Position numbers and translations under genes: made by a program
DNA from: an uncultured Lachnospiraceae bacterium
Lineage (GTDB): Bacteria > Bacillota > Clostridia > Lachnospirales > Lachnospiraceae
Direction: 5' to 3'
DNA length: 64,000 nt
Assembly: GCA_910586355.1 (NCBI GenBank)
Contig: CAJUHJ010000012.1
Coordinates: 36,659-100,658 of the forward strand
In this document: positions 1-8,834 of the stretch, in pieces
Position numbering within the stretch: position 1 is the first letter of the stretch
Layout: each line of letters opens with the position of its first letter
Notes under the pieces: model-generated
Database searches by the model: none
Seen by the model: only the letters and a program-made list of their open reading frames with translations
What the model was told of the DNA's origin: nothing

Positions 1-283
1 GCTGGTATACGACGGCGCGGTAATACTTTTCTATTTGATTCTTTTTTAGCTGCATACTCAGATTTGCAGCTGCATCTTTTGTTTTGGCAAACAGTACAAG
101 GCCTTCCACTGGCTGGTCCAATCGGTTTATCACAGAAATATAAGGAACTTCCTTCTGTAAAATCCTGTAATTTTTTAAAATACTTATCAAATCTTGTTCT
201 GAAAAACGCTTCGTCTGTACGGCAATCCCGGCTGGTTTATGAAGCGCAAGAATATGCGTATCTTCATATAGAATATGTTCCAT
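1..283 (-). CDS. RluA-family pseudouridine synthase, N-terminal 94 codons (cut by window edge)
   Basis: Only the beginning of this gene lies in the window; it runs leftwards off the edge. The ATG at 283 is preceded by a GGGGAG ribosome binding site about seven bases upstream. The fragment reads as an RluA-type pseudouridine synthase: an LALHKPAGI segment near residues 12-20 and the NRLDQPVEG catalytic segment near 53-61, in which Asp56 is the expected nucleophilic aspartate of the family. These enzymes isomerise specific uridines in rRNA or tRNA. There is no S4 domain ahead of the catalytic core, so this is the short form of the family. Which RNA position it modifies cannot be told. The Bce-type module starts divergently 145 bp away. 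Confidence 0.85.
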   Translation of the reverse strand, partial: MEHILYEDTHILALHKPAGIAVQTKRFSEQDLISILKNYRILQKEVPYISVINRLDQPVEGLVLFAKTKDAAANLSMQLKKNQIEKYYRAVVYQ

Positions 284-385
284 CTTTTTTCTCCCCAATA
301 TTTATGTTATGAATCTTTTTTCTATTTATTATAGTGATGAAAAAATTTTTTCGCAAGAAAAGTTTATGGTGCGCGACAGCTTTTA

Positions 386-394
386 TGATATAAT
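386..394 (+). promoter_or_regulatory. Extended -10 promoter for the Bce-type two-component genes
   Basis: TGATATAAT at 386-394 is a perfect extended -10 element (TG, one base, TATAAT). No good -35 hexamer stands 17 bp upstream, as is common when the TG extension is present. A GGAGGT ribosome binding site follows at 417-422, six bases before the regulator ATG. Confidence 0.6.
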
Positions 395-427
395 ATCTGC
401 AGTTTCATTACATTATGGAGGTGTCTT

Positions 428-1102
428 ATGCCAGATTATAAAATATTAATTGTGGAAGATGATGCCGCAATTGCTCAGACTGAAAAAGATCATCTGGAAA
501 AATGGAATTTCACCGTATACTGCGCCAAGAATTTTAAAGAAATTGTTTCAGAAACAGCAAAGTTTTCGCCTGATTTGATTCTGCTTGATGTAAAGCTGCC
601 ATATTATAATGGATTTTACTGGTGCAGCGAAATCAGAAAATTTTCAAAAGTTCCGATTATTTTTGTATCTTCCGCTGATGATGATATGAATATTGTAATG
701 GCAATGGATATGGGCGGAGACGATTTTATTTCCAAACCGTTTGCACTCTCCGTCCTGACGGCAAAAATCAACGCATTGCTGCGCCGCAGTTACAGTTTTA
801 AGGGACAGATGAATTTGTTAGAACACAATGGCCTGCGCCTGAATTTGTCCGACGCAGAGGTGTTCTACGAAAACAAATCTGCCAAACTCAGCCGCAACGA
901 ATTTAAAATCTTACAGATTTTGATGGAAAATGCCGGAGAAATGGTTTCCAGAGATACGATTATGATTCAGCTATGGGAAAGCGAGAGTTTTATAGATGAT
1001 AATACGCTGACCGTCAATGTAGCAAGAATCCGCAAAAAATTAAACGATATTGGCGCGGCTGATTACATTACTACAAAAAAGGGAATTGGTTATTTCGTAT
1101 GA
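428..1102 (+). CDS. OmpR-family response regulator, BceR-like
   Basis: A 224-residue two-domain response regulator. The receiver domain (about 1-115) has the acidic pocket Glu10-Asp11-Asp12, the phospho-acceptor Asp54 in LILLDVKLP and the conserved Lys103 in SKPFA. A winged-helix DNA-binding domain (about 130-224) follows, ending in TTKKGIGYFV. Its stop overlaps the start of the sensor kinase gene (ATGA), and an FtsX-type ABC transporter follows, the layout of BceRS-BceAB modules that detect and resist cell-wall-active peptides in Firmicutes. A TTACA-N4-TGTAA operator before the transporter genes supports a BceR-type regulator. The actual inducing peptide is not knowable from sequence. Confidence 0.88.
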   Translation: MPDYKILIVEDDAAIAQTEKDHLEKWNFTVYCAKNFKEIVSETAKFSPDLILLDVKLPYYNGFYWCSEIRKFSKVPIIFVSSADDDMNIVMAMDMGGDDFISKPFALSVLTAKINALLRRSYSFKGQMNLLEHNGLRLNLSDAEVFYENKSAKLSRNEFKILQILMENAGEMVSRDTIMIQLWESESFIDDNTLTVNVARIRKKLNDIGAADYITTKKGIGYFV

Positions 1103-2085
1103 TATGGGCATATTTAAAAGAAAAAACAACAAGAATTTTTTTGGATATTTTATTCGCCGGAGTCTTTGCGCTCTGCTTTTATCTGACAGACACAAGCCTT
1201 TATTATATCTGGTATCCTTCTCTGTTGTGTTTTGTGTTGTTTTGTTTGTTTGTAATATGGGATTACCGAAGGTTTTTAAAAAAACACCGGCATCTTTTAA
1301 AGCTTGCAAATCATATTGATGAAACAGCGCAGCAGCTTCCTACTCCAAAAGGCTGGCTGGAAGAAGATTATCAGATGCTTTTAAGGACTTTATTACATAC
1401 GCACAGGGAATCTATAAAAATAAACACAGAAAATGCAAGAAACCGGCAGGAATATCTTGCGCTCTGGACGCATCAGATTAAAACCCCAATTACCGCAATG
1501 GAACTTTTGCTGCAAAACCCAAGCGAAAACAATCCGGCCAAACAAAGCAGAGAACTTTTGGGACGGCTGTTTGAAATTGAACAATATGTAGACGCCTCGC
1601 TTCAATATATGCGGCTGGATACGATGAACGCAGACCTTGTACTCCAAAAATACCTCTTATTCGATATCGTAAAACAAGCAGTAAAATACTTTGCCAGGTC
1701 GTTTATTTCAAAACGGATTTCCCTGCATCTGGAAGAATCGAATACTCTAGTCACAACAGATGAAAAATGGCTGTTGTTTGTCTTAAAACAAATCTTATCA
1801 AACGCTTTAAAATATACGAAACAGGGAAGCATATCAATCTATCTGCATCCGAATGAACCTCAAACGCTTGTTATAGAAGATACCGGAATTGGGATTGCCC
1901 CTGAAGACCTGCCGCGGATTTATGAGAAAGGATTTACCGGAACTAACGGAAGAATCCAAAAGAAGTCCACCGGAATCGGACTATATCTCTCGAAAATCGT
2001 CTTAGACAAACTAGGTCATGGTATTTTGATTTCTTCCAAGGAAGGATGTGGTACAAGGGTAGAGATATTCCTTACAAAACTGTAA
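1099..2085 (+). CDS. Intramembrane-sensing histidine kinase, BceS-like
   Basis: A 328-residue kinase with two closely spaced membrane helices (about 13-32 and 38-54) and almost no extracellular loop, the hallmark of BceS-type kinases that do not bind the peptide themselves but read the activity of the partner transporter. The DHp helix has LWTHQIKTPITAM with the phospho-acceptor His125. The ATPase domain has a DTGIGIAPEDL G1 box and a STGIGLYLSKIV G2 box. It overlaps the regulator gene by four bases. The last codons of the gene overlap the predicted operator for the downstream transporter. Confidence 0.88.
   Translation: MIWAYLKEKTTRIFLDILFAGVFALCFYLTDTSLYYIWYPSLLCFVLFCLFVIWDYRRFLKKHRHLLKLANHIDETAQQLPTPKGWLEEDYQMLLRTLLHTHRESIKINTENARNRQEYLALWTHQIKTPITAMELLLQNPSENNPAKQSRELLGRLFEIEQYVDASLQYMRLDTMNADLVLQKYLLFDIVKQAVKYFARSFISKRISLHLEESNTLVTTDEKWLLFVLKQILSNALKYTKQGSISIYLHPNEPQTLVIEDTGIGIAPEDLPRIYEKGFTGTNGRIQKKSTGIGLYLSKIVLDKLGHGILISSKEGCGTRVEIFLTKL
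2072..2085 (+). promoter_or_regulatory. BceR-type operator TTACA-N4-TGTAA before the transporter genes
   Basis: TTACA (2072-2076), AAAC, TGTAA (2081-2085) matches the published BceR-family binding pattern TnACA-N4-TGTAA exactly and overlaps the end of the kinase gene. A lone TGTAAG half-site follows at 2101-2106. Both lie about 45-70 bp upstream of the expected transcription start of the transporter genes, a normal position for an activator site. Seen directly in sequence; the assignment to this regulator is inference from gene context. Confidence 0.72.
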
Positions 2086-2135
2086 GGTTTCGCCCCAAAA
2101 TGTAAGCCAAAGCCAACGAAATATATTTCTTTTTC

Positions 2136-2144
2136 TGTTATAGT
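2136..2144 (+). promoter_or_regulatory. Candidate promoter for the BceAB-like genes
   Basis: TGTTATAGT at 2136-2144 is an extended -10 element with a poor -35, as expected for a promoter that depends on an upstream activator. It lies between the operator and the AAAGGAGG ribosome binding site of the ATPase gene (about 2154-2161). Confidence 0.5.
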
Positions 2145-2169
2145 ATGACTATCAAAGGAGGAATTCATT

Positions 2170-2937
2170 ATGGCATTTTTAGAAGTAAATCATTTAAAGA
2201 AAGTATACACGACGCGCTTTGGCGGCAATAAAGCAGTTGCATTAAAAGATGTAAATTTTTCCGTAGAAAAAGGGGAATATACGGCGATTATGGGTGAATC
2301 CGGCTCCGGAAAGACGACGCTTTTAAATATTTTAGCTTCGGTAGACCGCCCAACCGACGGAGACGTATTATTGAATGGAAAAAATACGGTTTCCATCAAA
2401 GAAAGCGACCTTGCAAAGTTTAGAAGGGAACATCTTGGTTTTGTCTTTCAGGACTTTAACTTGTTGGATACGCTGTCGCTTGAGGATAATATCTATCTTC
2501 CTCTTGTACTCGCTGGAAAAAAACACAAAGATATGGAACCGCTGCTAAAACAGTTAGCCCCAATACTTGGTATTTCAAAGCTGTTAAAAAAATATCCTTA
2601 TGAAGTATCTGGAGGCGAAAAGCAGCGGACAGCCGTAGCAAGGGCAATGATTACGCAACCGGATCTTTTGCTTGCCGACGAACCGACCGGAGCGCTTGAT
2701 TCCCGCTCTTCGGAAGAACTTCTCCATATTTTTACCAACCTGCACAAAAGCGGACAGACCATTTTAATGGTAACGCACAGCGTAAGGGCGGCAAGCCATG
2801 CCGGAAGAGTGCTTTTTATCAAAGACGGTGAAATATACCATCAGCTTTACCGCGGAAACCTTACAAACGATGAAATGTATAAACGAATTTCCGATACCTT
2901 AACGGTATTACTGTCAGGCGGTGATATCCATGAATAA
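2170..2937 (+). CDS. ABC transporter ATP-binding protein, BceA-like
   Basis: A 255-residue ATPase of the MacB/LolD/BceA group. Walker A GESGSGKT is at 42-49, the Q-loop in FVFQDFN near 91-97, the signature VSGGEKQR at 146-153 and Walker B LLLADE at 166-171. It should energise the FtsX-like permease encoded immediately downstream, whose ATG lies inside this gene's last codons (8-bp overlap). Together they form a peptide detoxification pump that doubles as the sensor for the upstream kinase. The start is set by AAAGGAGG about eight bases before ATG2170. Confidence 0.92.
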   Translation: MAFLEVNHLKKVYTTRFGGNKAVALKDVNFSVEKGEYTAIMGESGSGKTTLLNILASVDRPTDGDVLLNGKNTVSIKESDLAKFRREHLGFVFQDFNLLDTLSLEDNIYLPLVLAGKKHKDMEPLLKQLAPILGISKLLKKYPYEVSGGEKQRTAVARAMITQPDLLLADEPTGALDSRSSEELLHIFTNLHKSGQTILMVTHSVRAASHAGRVLFIKDGEIYHQLYRGNLTNDEMYKRISDTLTVLLSGGDIHE

Positions 2938-5047
2938 AACATTATATTTTACACTGGCAAAAAACAATATTAAAAGAAACCAAACTACATTTTTTCCATT
3001 TGCGCTTTCATCTGCCACAATGATTGCCTTATTCTATATGATTTCTGCAATCACTGCGCAAGTGATAAAAACGGAACATAATTTTTACGGCATAGCAACA
3101 ATGAAAATAATCCTGCATTTCGGAGTTATTGTCTGTGGCATTTTCGCCTCCGGCGTCATTTTTTATACGAACCGTTTTTTAATCAAACAGCGTTCCAAAG
3201 AACTGGGGTTATACAGTATCCTTGGCATGGAAAAACGCCACATTGCAAAAGTTCTGTTTTTTGAAACGGGGATTATTGGGATTTGCTGTTTAATTGCCGG
3301 GCTGTTTTTTGGAATTTTATTTTCAAAACTTATGTTTTTACTGTTATTGAAAATGATGAAGTTAAATTCTACAATCCCATTTGGCATATCCATTGCAGTC
3401 ATTTTACGTACGATTTTCATATTTGGCGCGCTGTTTTGCGCTAATATTTTACAAAATATCCTAAAATTAAAATTTATGAAGACGATTGATTTACTGCATG
3501 ACGGCGCAATGGGAGAACGGGAACCAAAAGCCAACTGGATATTTGCAGCGCTTAGCATTGTGTGCCTGTCTGCCGGATATTATATTGCCCTGACTACCAA
3601 AAATCCAATCCGGGCAATCAACTCATTTTTTATAGCGGTACTGCTTGTCATGGCAGGCACGCACCTTTTGTTTATGAGCGGCAGCGTAGCGATTTTAAAG
3701 CTGCTAAGAAAAAATAAATCCTTTTATTACCACAAAACGCATTTTATCACAGTCTCTGGTATGATACACCGGATGAAACGCAATGCAGCCGGACTTGCCA
3801 ATATCTGCATTTTAAGCACCGCCGTATTAGTCGTTATTTCTTCCACAATCTCCCTGTATGCCGGAGTGCAGGATACGCTCGCAAATTCCTATCCAAGAGA
3901 CGTCATTACGACCTACTACTGCCCGACAATAGCAGAACTAACCTATGAAGAACAGACGTCCGGCATCCAACCGGAACCGGCCGCAAATCCAAAAGACATA
4001 CAAGCCGCTGTTTTGCGCCACGCCAAACAATACAATGTTACCGTATCGAATTTTTACCACAAATATGATATGTTTCTGATTGGCTTGGAAACCGAAGAAA
4101 ACGTCTTTAACGAAGAACGCCACAATCTGGAAGATGAACATTCTGTTTTTATTAACGCCGCCAGTTTAGAAGAATATAACCAAAGCGTAAAAGAAGAGGA
4201 ACGTTTAGAATCTCTAGAAAACGGATATGTATGGGTTATAGACAATACTGGAAAGATTGCAGACGGAGATAAATTCTCAGTTTGCGGAATAGAATTAAAG
4301 GCAAAATCCCTGCCCCAAAAACAATTGGGAAGCGAAGGATTAAATATGCTTTTTCCACAGGATTTTTCAGCTATTGAAGCGGAATACCGCAATATTCAGA
4401 TACTGCTTCCTACCAGACAGGATATCGACGCCCTTGCCGACGCCGCAAATTTCGCCAAAAAAGACAGTGGTTTTGACAGTTCTGTCTCCGTAACGTATTC
4501 TTATTTGTTTGATACAGACGGTAAACAAAAAGATATTGAAAATTTCTGCTCTACCCTGCGAAACGCCTTAAACGACGCCGATATTCCCCATGTTGCGATT
4601 GTCAGGGATATATTTGAAGCTAAAGACCAAATCAACAGCATGTATGCCAGCATCTTTTTCATCGGCATCTTTATCGCAGTCATGTTTTTGCTTGCAACTG
4701 TCCTGATTATTTATTACAAACAGATAACGGAAGGGTATGAAGACCAAAACCGCTTTACCATCCTAAAAAAAGTCGGTATGGGACAAAAAGAAGTAAAACG
4801 CGTCATCACAAGCCAGATTTTACAGGTATTTTTCCTGCCGCTTCTGTTATCCGCCGTACACATTGCATTTTCTTTCCCGATTGTCAAAAAATTACTTGCC
4901 ATCATGGGACTTATCAACGTAAACCTGTTTACGCTGTGTACGATCGGCAGTATCCTTGTCTTTGGCATAGTTTATGGCGCAGTATATTATCTGACGGCAA
5001 AAAGTTATTATAAACTCGTATATACAAGAAAAAACCGGGGCGTTTAA
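2930..5047 (+). CDS. FtsX-family ABC permease, BceB-like
   Basis: A 705-residue membrane protein. The N-terminal helix, two FtsX-type transmembrane clusters (about 15-300 and 560-700) and the large extracytoplasmic domain between the seventh and eighth helices (about 305-540) are the BceB/VraG layout; that outer domain is thought to contact the antimicrobial peptide-lipid complex. I place the start at ATG2930 (MNKTLYFTLAKNN) rather than the in-frame GTG at 2921, because the GGCGG-containing stretch just upstream then serves as ribosome binding site. The stop falls in the loop of a bidirectional terminator shared with the convergent two-component genes. Confidence 0.9.
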   Translation: MNKTLYFTLAKNNIKRNQTTFFPFALSSATMIALFYMISAITAQVIKTEHNFYGIATMKIILHFGVIVCGIFASGVIFYTNRFLIKQRSKELGLYSILGMEKRHIAKVLFFETGIIGICCLIAGLFFGILFSKLMFLLLLKMMKLNSTIPFGISIAVILRTIFIFGALFCANILQNILKLKFMKTIDLLHDGAMGEREPKANWIFAALSIVCLSAGYYIALTTKNPIRAINSFFIAVLLVMAGTHLLFMSGSVAILKLLRKNKSFYYHKTHFITVSGMIHRMKRNAAGLANICILSTAVLVVISSTISLYAGVQDTLANSYPRDVITTYYCPTIAELTYEEQTSGIQPEPAANPKDIQAAVLRHAKQYNVTVSNFYHKYDMFLIGLETEENVFNEERHNLEDEHSVFINAASLEEYNQSVKEEERLESLENGYVWVIDNTGKIADGDKFSVCGIELKAKSLPQKQLGSEGLNMLFPQDFSAIEAEYRNIQILLPTRQDIDALADAANFAKKDSGFDSSVSVTYSYLFDTDGKQKDIENFCSTLRNALNDADIPHVAIVRDIFEAKDQINSMYASIFFIGIFIAVMFLLATVLIIYYKQITEGYEDQNRFTILKKVGMGQKEVKRVITSQILQVFFLPLLLSAVHIAFSFPIVKKLLAIMGLINVNLFTLCTIGSILVFGIVYGAVYYLTAKSYYKLVYTRKNRGV

Positions 5048-5059
5048 CCCCGGTTTTTT
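5031..5059. terminator. Bidirectional terminator between convergent operons
   Basis: AAAACCGGGG (5031-5040) pairs with CCCCGGTTTT (5048-5057) around a six-base loop, with a T-run on the + strand and a T-run from the leading A-run on the - strand. It ends both the BceB-like gene (+) and the response regulator gene (-), whose stop codon begins at 5060. Confidence 0.9.
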
Positions 5060-5747
5060 ATACCTTAAAGCGATACCCCACGCCCCAGATTGTCTCTATG
5101 TACTGCGGTTTCGCCGTATTAATTTCAATTTTTTCCCGAATTTTTTTGATGTGTACGGTCACTGTTGCAATATCTCCAATGGATTCCATATCCCAAATTT
5201 CCCGAAACAATTCTTCTTTTGTAAACACACGGTTCGGATTTTCTGCCAAAAACGTCAGCAAATCAAATTCTTTAGTCGTAAACTGCTTTTCTTCTTCATT
5301 GACCCATACGCGGCGCGCCGTTTTGTCGATTTTAATCCCTCGTATTTCAACTAAGTCGTTGTCCATCTGGTTGCTGCCGATTAAACGTTCATATCGAGCC
5401 AAATGCGCTTTTACCCTTGCGACAAGCTCGCTTGGAGAAAACGGCTTTGTAATATAATCGTCCGCCCCAAGCCCAAGTCCCCTGATTTTATCAATATCAT
5501 CTTTTTTCGCGGACACCATTAGAATCGGCGTATTTTTTACTTCTCTGATTTTTTTACAGATTTCAAATCCATCCACTCCCGGCAGCATTAAATCCAGAAT
5601 AAACATGTCAAATTCTTCCGTGAGCGCGCGCGATAAGCCAATATCGCCCGAAGTTTCAATTTCTACTTCAAACCCGCTCAATTCCAGATAATCTTTTTCC
5701 AAATCTGCAATTGCCACTTCATCTTCTACAATCAACACTTTACTCAT
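5058..5747 (-). CDS. OmpR-family response regulator, VanR-like
   Basis: A 229-residue response regulator: receiver domain (about 1-115) with Glu8-Asp9 in the acidic pocket, phospho-acceptor Asp52 in FILDLMLPG and Lys101 in ITKPFSP, then a winged-helix DNA-binding domain ending IWGVGYRFKV. The kinase gene lies immediately upstream and overlaps by eight bases. The pair has no neighbouring target genes, so the regulon is unknown; VanR/PhoB-like sequence alone does not imply glycopeptide resistance. Confidence 0.88.
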   Translation of the reverse strand: MSKVLIVEDEVAIADLEKDYLELSGFEVEIETSGDIGLSRALTEEFDMFILDLMLPGVDGFEICKKIREVKNTPILMVSAKKDDIDKIRGLGLGADDYITKPFSPSELVARVKAHLARYERLIGSNQMDNDLVEIRGIKIDKTARRVWVNEEEKQFTTKEFDLLTFLAENPNRVFTKEELFREIWDMESIGDIATVTVHIKKIREKIEINTAKPQYIETIWGVGYRFKV

Positions 5748-7227
5748 CCTGTATTACCTCCTGATATTTTCGTATCACAAAATACATTACCGTACCAACG
5801 GCTTCCTTGCTGGTCGCCCAAATTTTACCGCCATGATCTTCGATAATTTTCTTGACAATGGAAAGACCGATGCCGCTGCCTCCGGTCGCTGAATTCCTGG
5901 ACGCGTCCGCCCTGTAAAAACGTTCAAAAACATACGGTAAGTCTTTTGCCGCAATCCCCCTTCCGTTGTCCTCAATTTCAACCTGAATAAAATCGCCGAC
6001 GTCTTTGATCCGTATATTAATCAATCCCTGACGATGGTCCAGATATTTCACAGAATTGCCAATAATATTATTTACAACGCGTTTTAACTGCTCTGGATCC
6101 GCAATAATCATCACGTTATTGTCTACATAATTAAAATAAGCAAGCCCGATATGTTTCGTCTCTAAATCCATACTGATTTCTTCAATACAGTCATTAAAAT
6201 AATCCGAGACGTTTAATTTATTAAAGTTGTATGGTATACGGTTTGTATCAATCTTCGAATACAAAGTAAGCTCGTTTAATAGAGCGTCCATCTCATTTGC
6301 TTTATTATTGATGGTACGCAGATACTTTTCCTGCTTTTGCGGCGTATCCGCCACACCGTCTAAAAGCCCTTCGGAGTAGCCTTTTACCGCTGTAATCGGC
6401 GTTTTTAAATCATGGGCAATATTACTGATTAACTCTCTGCTCTCCCATTCGTTTGCCACCTGCTGTTCAGAAGACTCTTTTAAACGTTTGCGCATCTCTT
6501 CAAAGCTGCTGCAAAGTTCGCTGATTTCGTCATTGCCTTCCCGCTCGATTGTAAAGTCCAGATTGCCCTGCTGAATATTTAAAGTCGCTGCTTCTAATTT
6601 TTTAATAGGGCGGATGATTCCCTGATAAATCCAAATAATCAACATTACAGCTGTCAAGGATAAAATTATCATAACAGATACGCAGATATCCAACAAAAGA
6701 CTTTGTACTTCGGGTAAAATTTCATTGGAAACCGTCACAATAAATACGCTGCCCTTGCCTCCATCTGAAAACGTAAAATCAATCTGTTTAATCAACATTC
6801 TCTCGTCGCCGTCGATATAGGTCCCCGATACGGGATCTGGTTCATCTTCACCGTATCCCGGCAGATCCTCTTCTTCCCAGTCAATATCCTGTCCAGTATA
6901 AATGATTTCCTCTTCCCTGCGGACAATCAAATAAGAATATTTATGCTGCAGATCTTCATTCATGCGTTCTAAAAATTCCAGGTCTAAAAACTGGTCTGGG
7001 TCTGTGATTACTTTTTCCAAAAGAATCTCATAATTCTTCTTCGTATAGCGGTTCAAAAGCTGTAAAGGATTCACCAAATCTCTGTAATTTCCAGATTCCA
7101 GCCCATACGTCGTCTCAATCGTCTTAAACTGATACTTTTGAAATCCCATCAAAACAACTACCGCCAGCAAAATGGGTACAAATAAAATAATACAAAAAGA
7201 TATAATAAGCCTCGTTTTTAACTTCAT
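5740..7227 (-). CDS. Transmembrane sensor histidine kinase with HAMP domain
   Basis: A 495-residue classical sensor kinase. Membrane helices lie at about 7-29 and 180-202 and flank an extracellular sensor domain rich in acidic residues (about 30-178). HAMP covers about 203-255. The DHp helix contains SNIAHDLKTPITAVKGY with phospho-acceptor His272. The ATPase domain has EDNGRGIAAKDLPYVFERF and the GGSGIGLSIVKKI glycine boxes. RBS is AAAGGA about seven bases before ATG7227. Its promoter appears to lie inside the preceding metK terminator region. Confidence 0.9.
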   Translation of the reverse strand: MKLKTRLIISFCIILFVPILLAVVVLMGFQKYQFKTIETTYGLESGNYRDLVNPLQLLNRYTKKNYEILLEKVITDPDQFLDLEFLERMNEDLQHKYSYLIVRREEEIIYTGQDIDWEEEDLPGYGEDEPDPVSGTYIDGDERMLIKQIDFTFSDGGKGSVFIVTVSNEILPEVQSLLLDICVSVMIILSLTAVMLIIWIYQGIIRPIKKLEAATLNIQQGNLDFTIEREGNDEISELCSSFEEMRKRLKESSEQQVANEWESRELISNIAHDLKTPITAVKGYSEGLLDGVADTPQKQEKYLRTINNKANEMDALLNELTLYSKIDTNRIPYNFNKLNVSDYFNDCIEEISMDLETKHIGLAYFNYVDNNVMIIADPEQLKRVVNNIIGNSVKYLDHRQGLINIRIKDVGDFIQVEIEDNGRGIAAKDLPYVFERFYRADASRNSATGGSGIGLSIVKKIIEDHGGKIWATSKEAVGTVMYFVIRKYQEVIQDE

Positions 7228-7241
7228 AAAAATATCCTTTC

Positions 7242-7281
7242 AAAAAACCGTAGGGACTTTAAGCAATAAGTCCCTACGGTT
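7242..7281 (-). terminator. metK terminator
   Basis: On the - strand a 14-bp perfect stem (arms 7268-7281 and 7246-7259) with an 8-base loop is followed by a run of six T (7247-7242). It ends metK transcription 70 bp past the stop codon. Confidence 0.85.
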
Positions 7282-7282
7282 C

Positions 7283-7291
7283 ATTATACCA
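7283..7291 (-). promoter_or_regulatory. Candidate extended -10 promoter for the kinase/regulator pair
   Basis: On the - strand TGGTATAAT is a perfect extended -10. Its start point would fall near 7276, inside the first arm of the metK terminator, so the kinase mRNA would begin with most of that hairpin. There is no room for another promoter between the terminator and ATG7227. Confidence 0.5.
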
Positions 7292-7351
7292 CGAAAATTC
7301 AGAAATCCCATTAAAAAACTAAAATTTATTCTAAATTTTTCATAAATCCAA

Positions 7352-8539
7352 TTACAGATATTTTTTTAAGTCTTCTACTTTGTCTAAAGCTTCCCAAGGC
7401 AGATTTAAATCGCTGCGCCCGAAATGGCCGTAAGCGGCTGTCCCTTTGTAAATCGGCCGTCTTAAATCCAGCATTTTAATAATTCCCGCCGGACGAAGAT
7501 CAAAATTCTCACGAACAATTTCGACTAATTTTTCCTCGGATAATTTTCCTGTTCCAAACGTATCAACCATAACAGACGTCGGCTGTGCTACGCCAATAGC
7601 ATAGGCAAGCTGAATTTCACACTTATCTGCGAGTCCTGCTGCAACAATGTTCTTTGCCGCATAACGCGCTGCATATGCTGCAGAACGGTCTACTTTTGTA
7701 CAGTCTTTACCAGAAAATGCGCCGCCGCCGTGACGTGCATATCCGCCGTAAGTATCTACGATAATTTTTCTTCCCGTTAAGCCGGCGTCTCCCTGCGGGC
7801 CGCCAATAACGAAACGCCCGGTAGGATTAATAAATACTTTTGTCTGTTCGTCTACCATATCTGCCGGAAGAATCGGGTCTAATACATATTTTTTAATATC
7901 TGTATGTATCTGCTCCTGTGAAACTTTCTCATCATGCTGCGATGATATTACAACTGCTTCTAAACGGCATGGCTTACCAGTTTCATCATATTCCACAGAA
8001 ACTTGTGATTTTCCGTCCGGCCTTAAATATGCCAACGTACCGTCTTTACGGACTTTTGTCAGCTGCAGCGCCAGTTTATGCGCTAAAGCAATTGGATATG
8101 GCATATATTCTTCGGATTCATTGACTGCAAAACCAAACATCATACCCTGATCTCCGGCTCCAATGGCTTCAATCTCGGCGTCTGTCATTTTATTTTCTTT
8201 GGCTTCTAACGCCTTGTCAACTCCCATTGCAATATCCGGCGACTGTTTATCCAACGCCGTAAATACTGCGCACGTATTGCCGTCAAATCCTTTTTCTGAA
8301 CTGTCATAGCCGATTTCATTGACTGTCTTTCTGACAATTGCCGGGATATCCAGATTTGCCTTTGTAGTAATTTCTCCTGTCACCATCACAAAACCCGTAC
8401 AAGATGCTGTCTCGCATGCCACGCGGCTCATCGGATCCTGCTCCATGCAGGCGTCTAAAATCGCGTCTGAAACTGCATCGCATATTTTGTCTGGATGTCC
8501 TTCTGTTACTGATTCGGATGTAAATAATCTTTTTTCCAT
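7352..8539 (-). CDS. metK: S-adenosylmethionine synthetase
   Basis: A 395-residue methionine adenosyltransferase making S-adenosylmethionine from methionine and ATP in the cytosol. Recognisable family segments are SVTEGHPDK near the N-terminus, [10 protein letters not shown] in the middle and [19 protein letters not shown] in the C-terminal half; length matches the family exactly. The start is ATG8539 after an AGAGGAGA site; a longer reading from an upstream TTG would bury that site. The gene is alone and is controlled by the SAM-I riboswitch at 8666-8764 with its terminator at 8614-8640, giving feedback by the product. Confidence 0.97.
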   Translation of the reverse strand: MEKRLFTSESVTEGHPDKICDAVSDAILDACMEQDPMSRVACETASCTGFVMVTGEITTKANLDIPAIVRKTVNEIGYDSSEKGFDGNTCAVFTALDKQSPDIAMGVDKALEAKENKMTDAEIEAIGAGDQGMMFGFAVNESEEYMPYPIALAHKLALQLTKVRKDGTLAYLRPDGKSQVSVEYDETGKPCRLEAVVISSQHDEKVSQEQIHTDIKKYVLDPILPADMVDEQTKVFINPTGRFVIGGPQGDAGLTGRKIIVDTYGGYARHGGGAFSGKDCTKVDRSAAYAARYAAKNIVAAGLADKCEIQLAYAIGVAQPTSVMVDTFGTGKLSEEKLVEIVRENFDLRPAGIIKMLDLRRPIYKGTAAYGHFGRSDLNLPWEALDKVEDLKKYL

Positions 8540-8613
8540 TGAAATTTCTCCTCTCAAGATAATTTAACAGAACAAAATCCAAATCACAGCTTTCTATTAT
8601 AGTTTGTGGAACG

Positions 8614-8640
8614 AAAAAATCCGCTTATAAATAAGCGGAT
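8614..8640 (-). terminator. Riboswitch-controlled terminator in the metK leader
   Basis: ATCCGCTTAT and ATAAGCGGAT (10 bp, - strand) followed by six T. The strand AAATCCGCTTATT of this hairpin can instead pair with AATAAGAGGATTT, the 3' side of the riboswitch P1 helix, over 13 positions with one mismatch, which gives the antiterminator. Confidence 0.9.
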
Positions 8641-8665
8641 TTTTCTTTATGTTTGAAATCAAATC

Positions 8666-8764
8666 CTCTTATTGTTCGAATTCTTCGCTCAGGTTGGCAC
8701 CTTCCTGTCCAGGGGTTGCCGTGACTTCACAGATCCTATGTATCTCCATCACTCTGAATAAGAG
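8666..8764 (-). promoter_or_regulatory. SAM-I riboswitch (S-box) aptamer
   Basis: The 99-nt leader element opens with CTCTTATT (8764-8757) and closes with AATAAGAG (8673-8666), a perfect 8-bp P1 helix. Between them are the S-box core segments CAGAGTGATGGAG, GTCACGGCAACC and AAGGTGCCAACCTGAG in the right order. It sits about 130 nt before metK. When SAM is bound, P1 holds and the downstream hairpin terminates transcription; without SAM the 3' strand of P1 is free to form the antiterminator. Matches the known S-box architecture throughout. Confidence 0.96.
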
Positions 8765-8834
8765 AAAGCTATAATTGAATTGTCAACTGTTCTAAAAAAC
8801 AGATTACGCCCTTTTTCTACATTTGTCAAGAGGT

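Noticed and set aside
64..312. Open frame of 82 codons on the + strand
   Set aside because: It is the antisense of the RluA-type gene, which has a good RBS and family motifs.
8582..8610. TATAAT on the - strand between the riboswitch terminator and metK (8596-8601)
   Set aside because: A promoter here would bypass the riboswitch, but the -35 region is poor and there is no TG extension; treated as chance.
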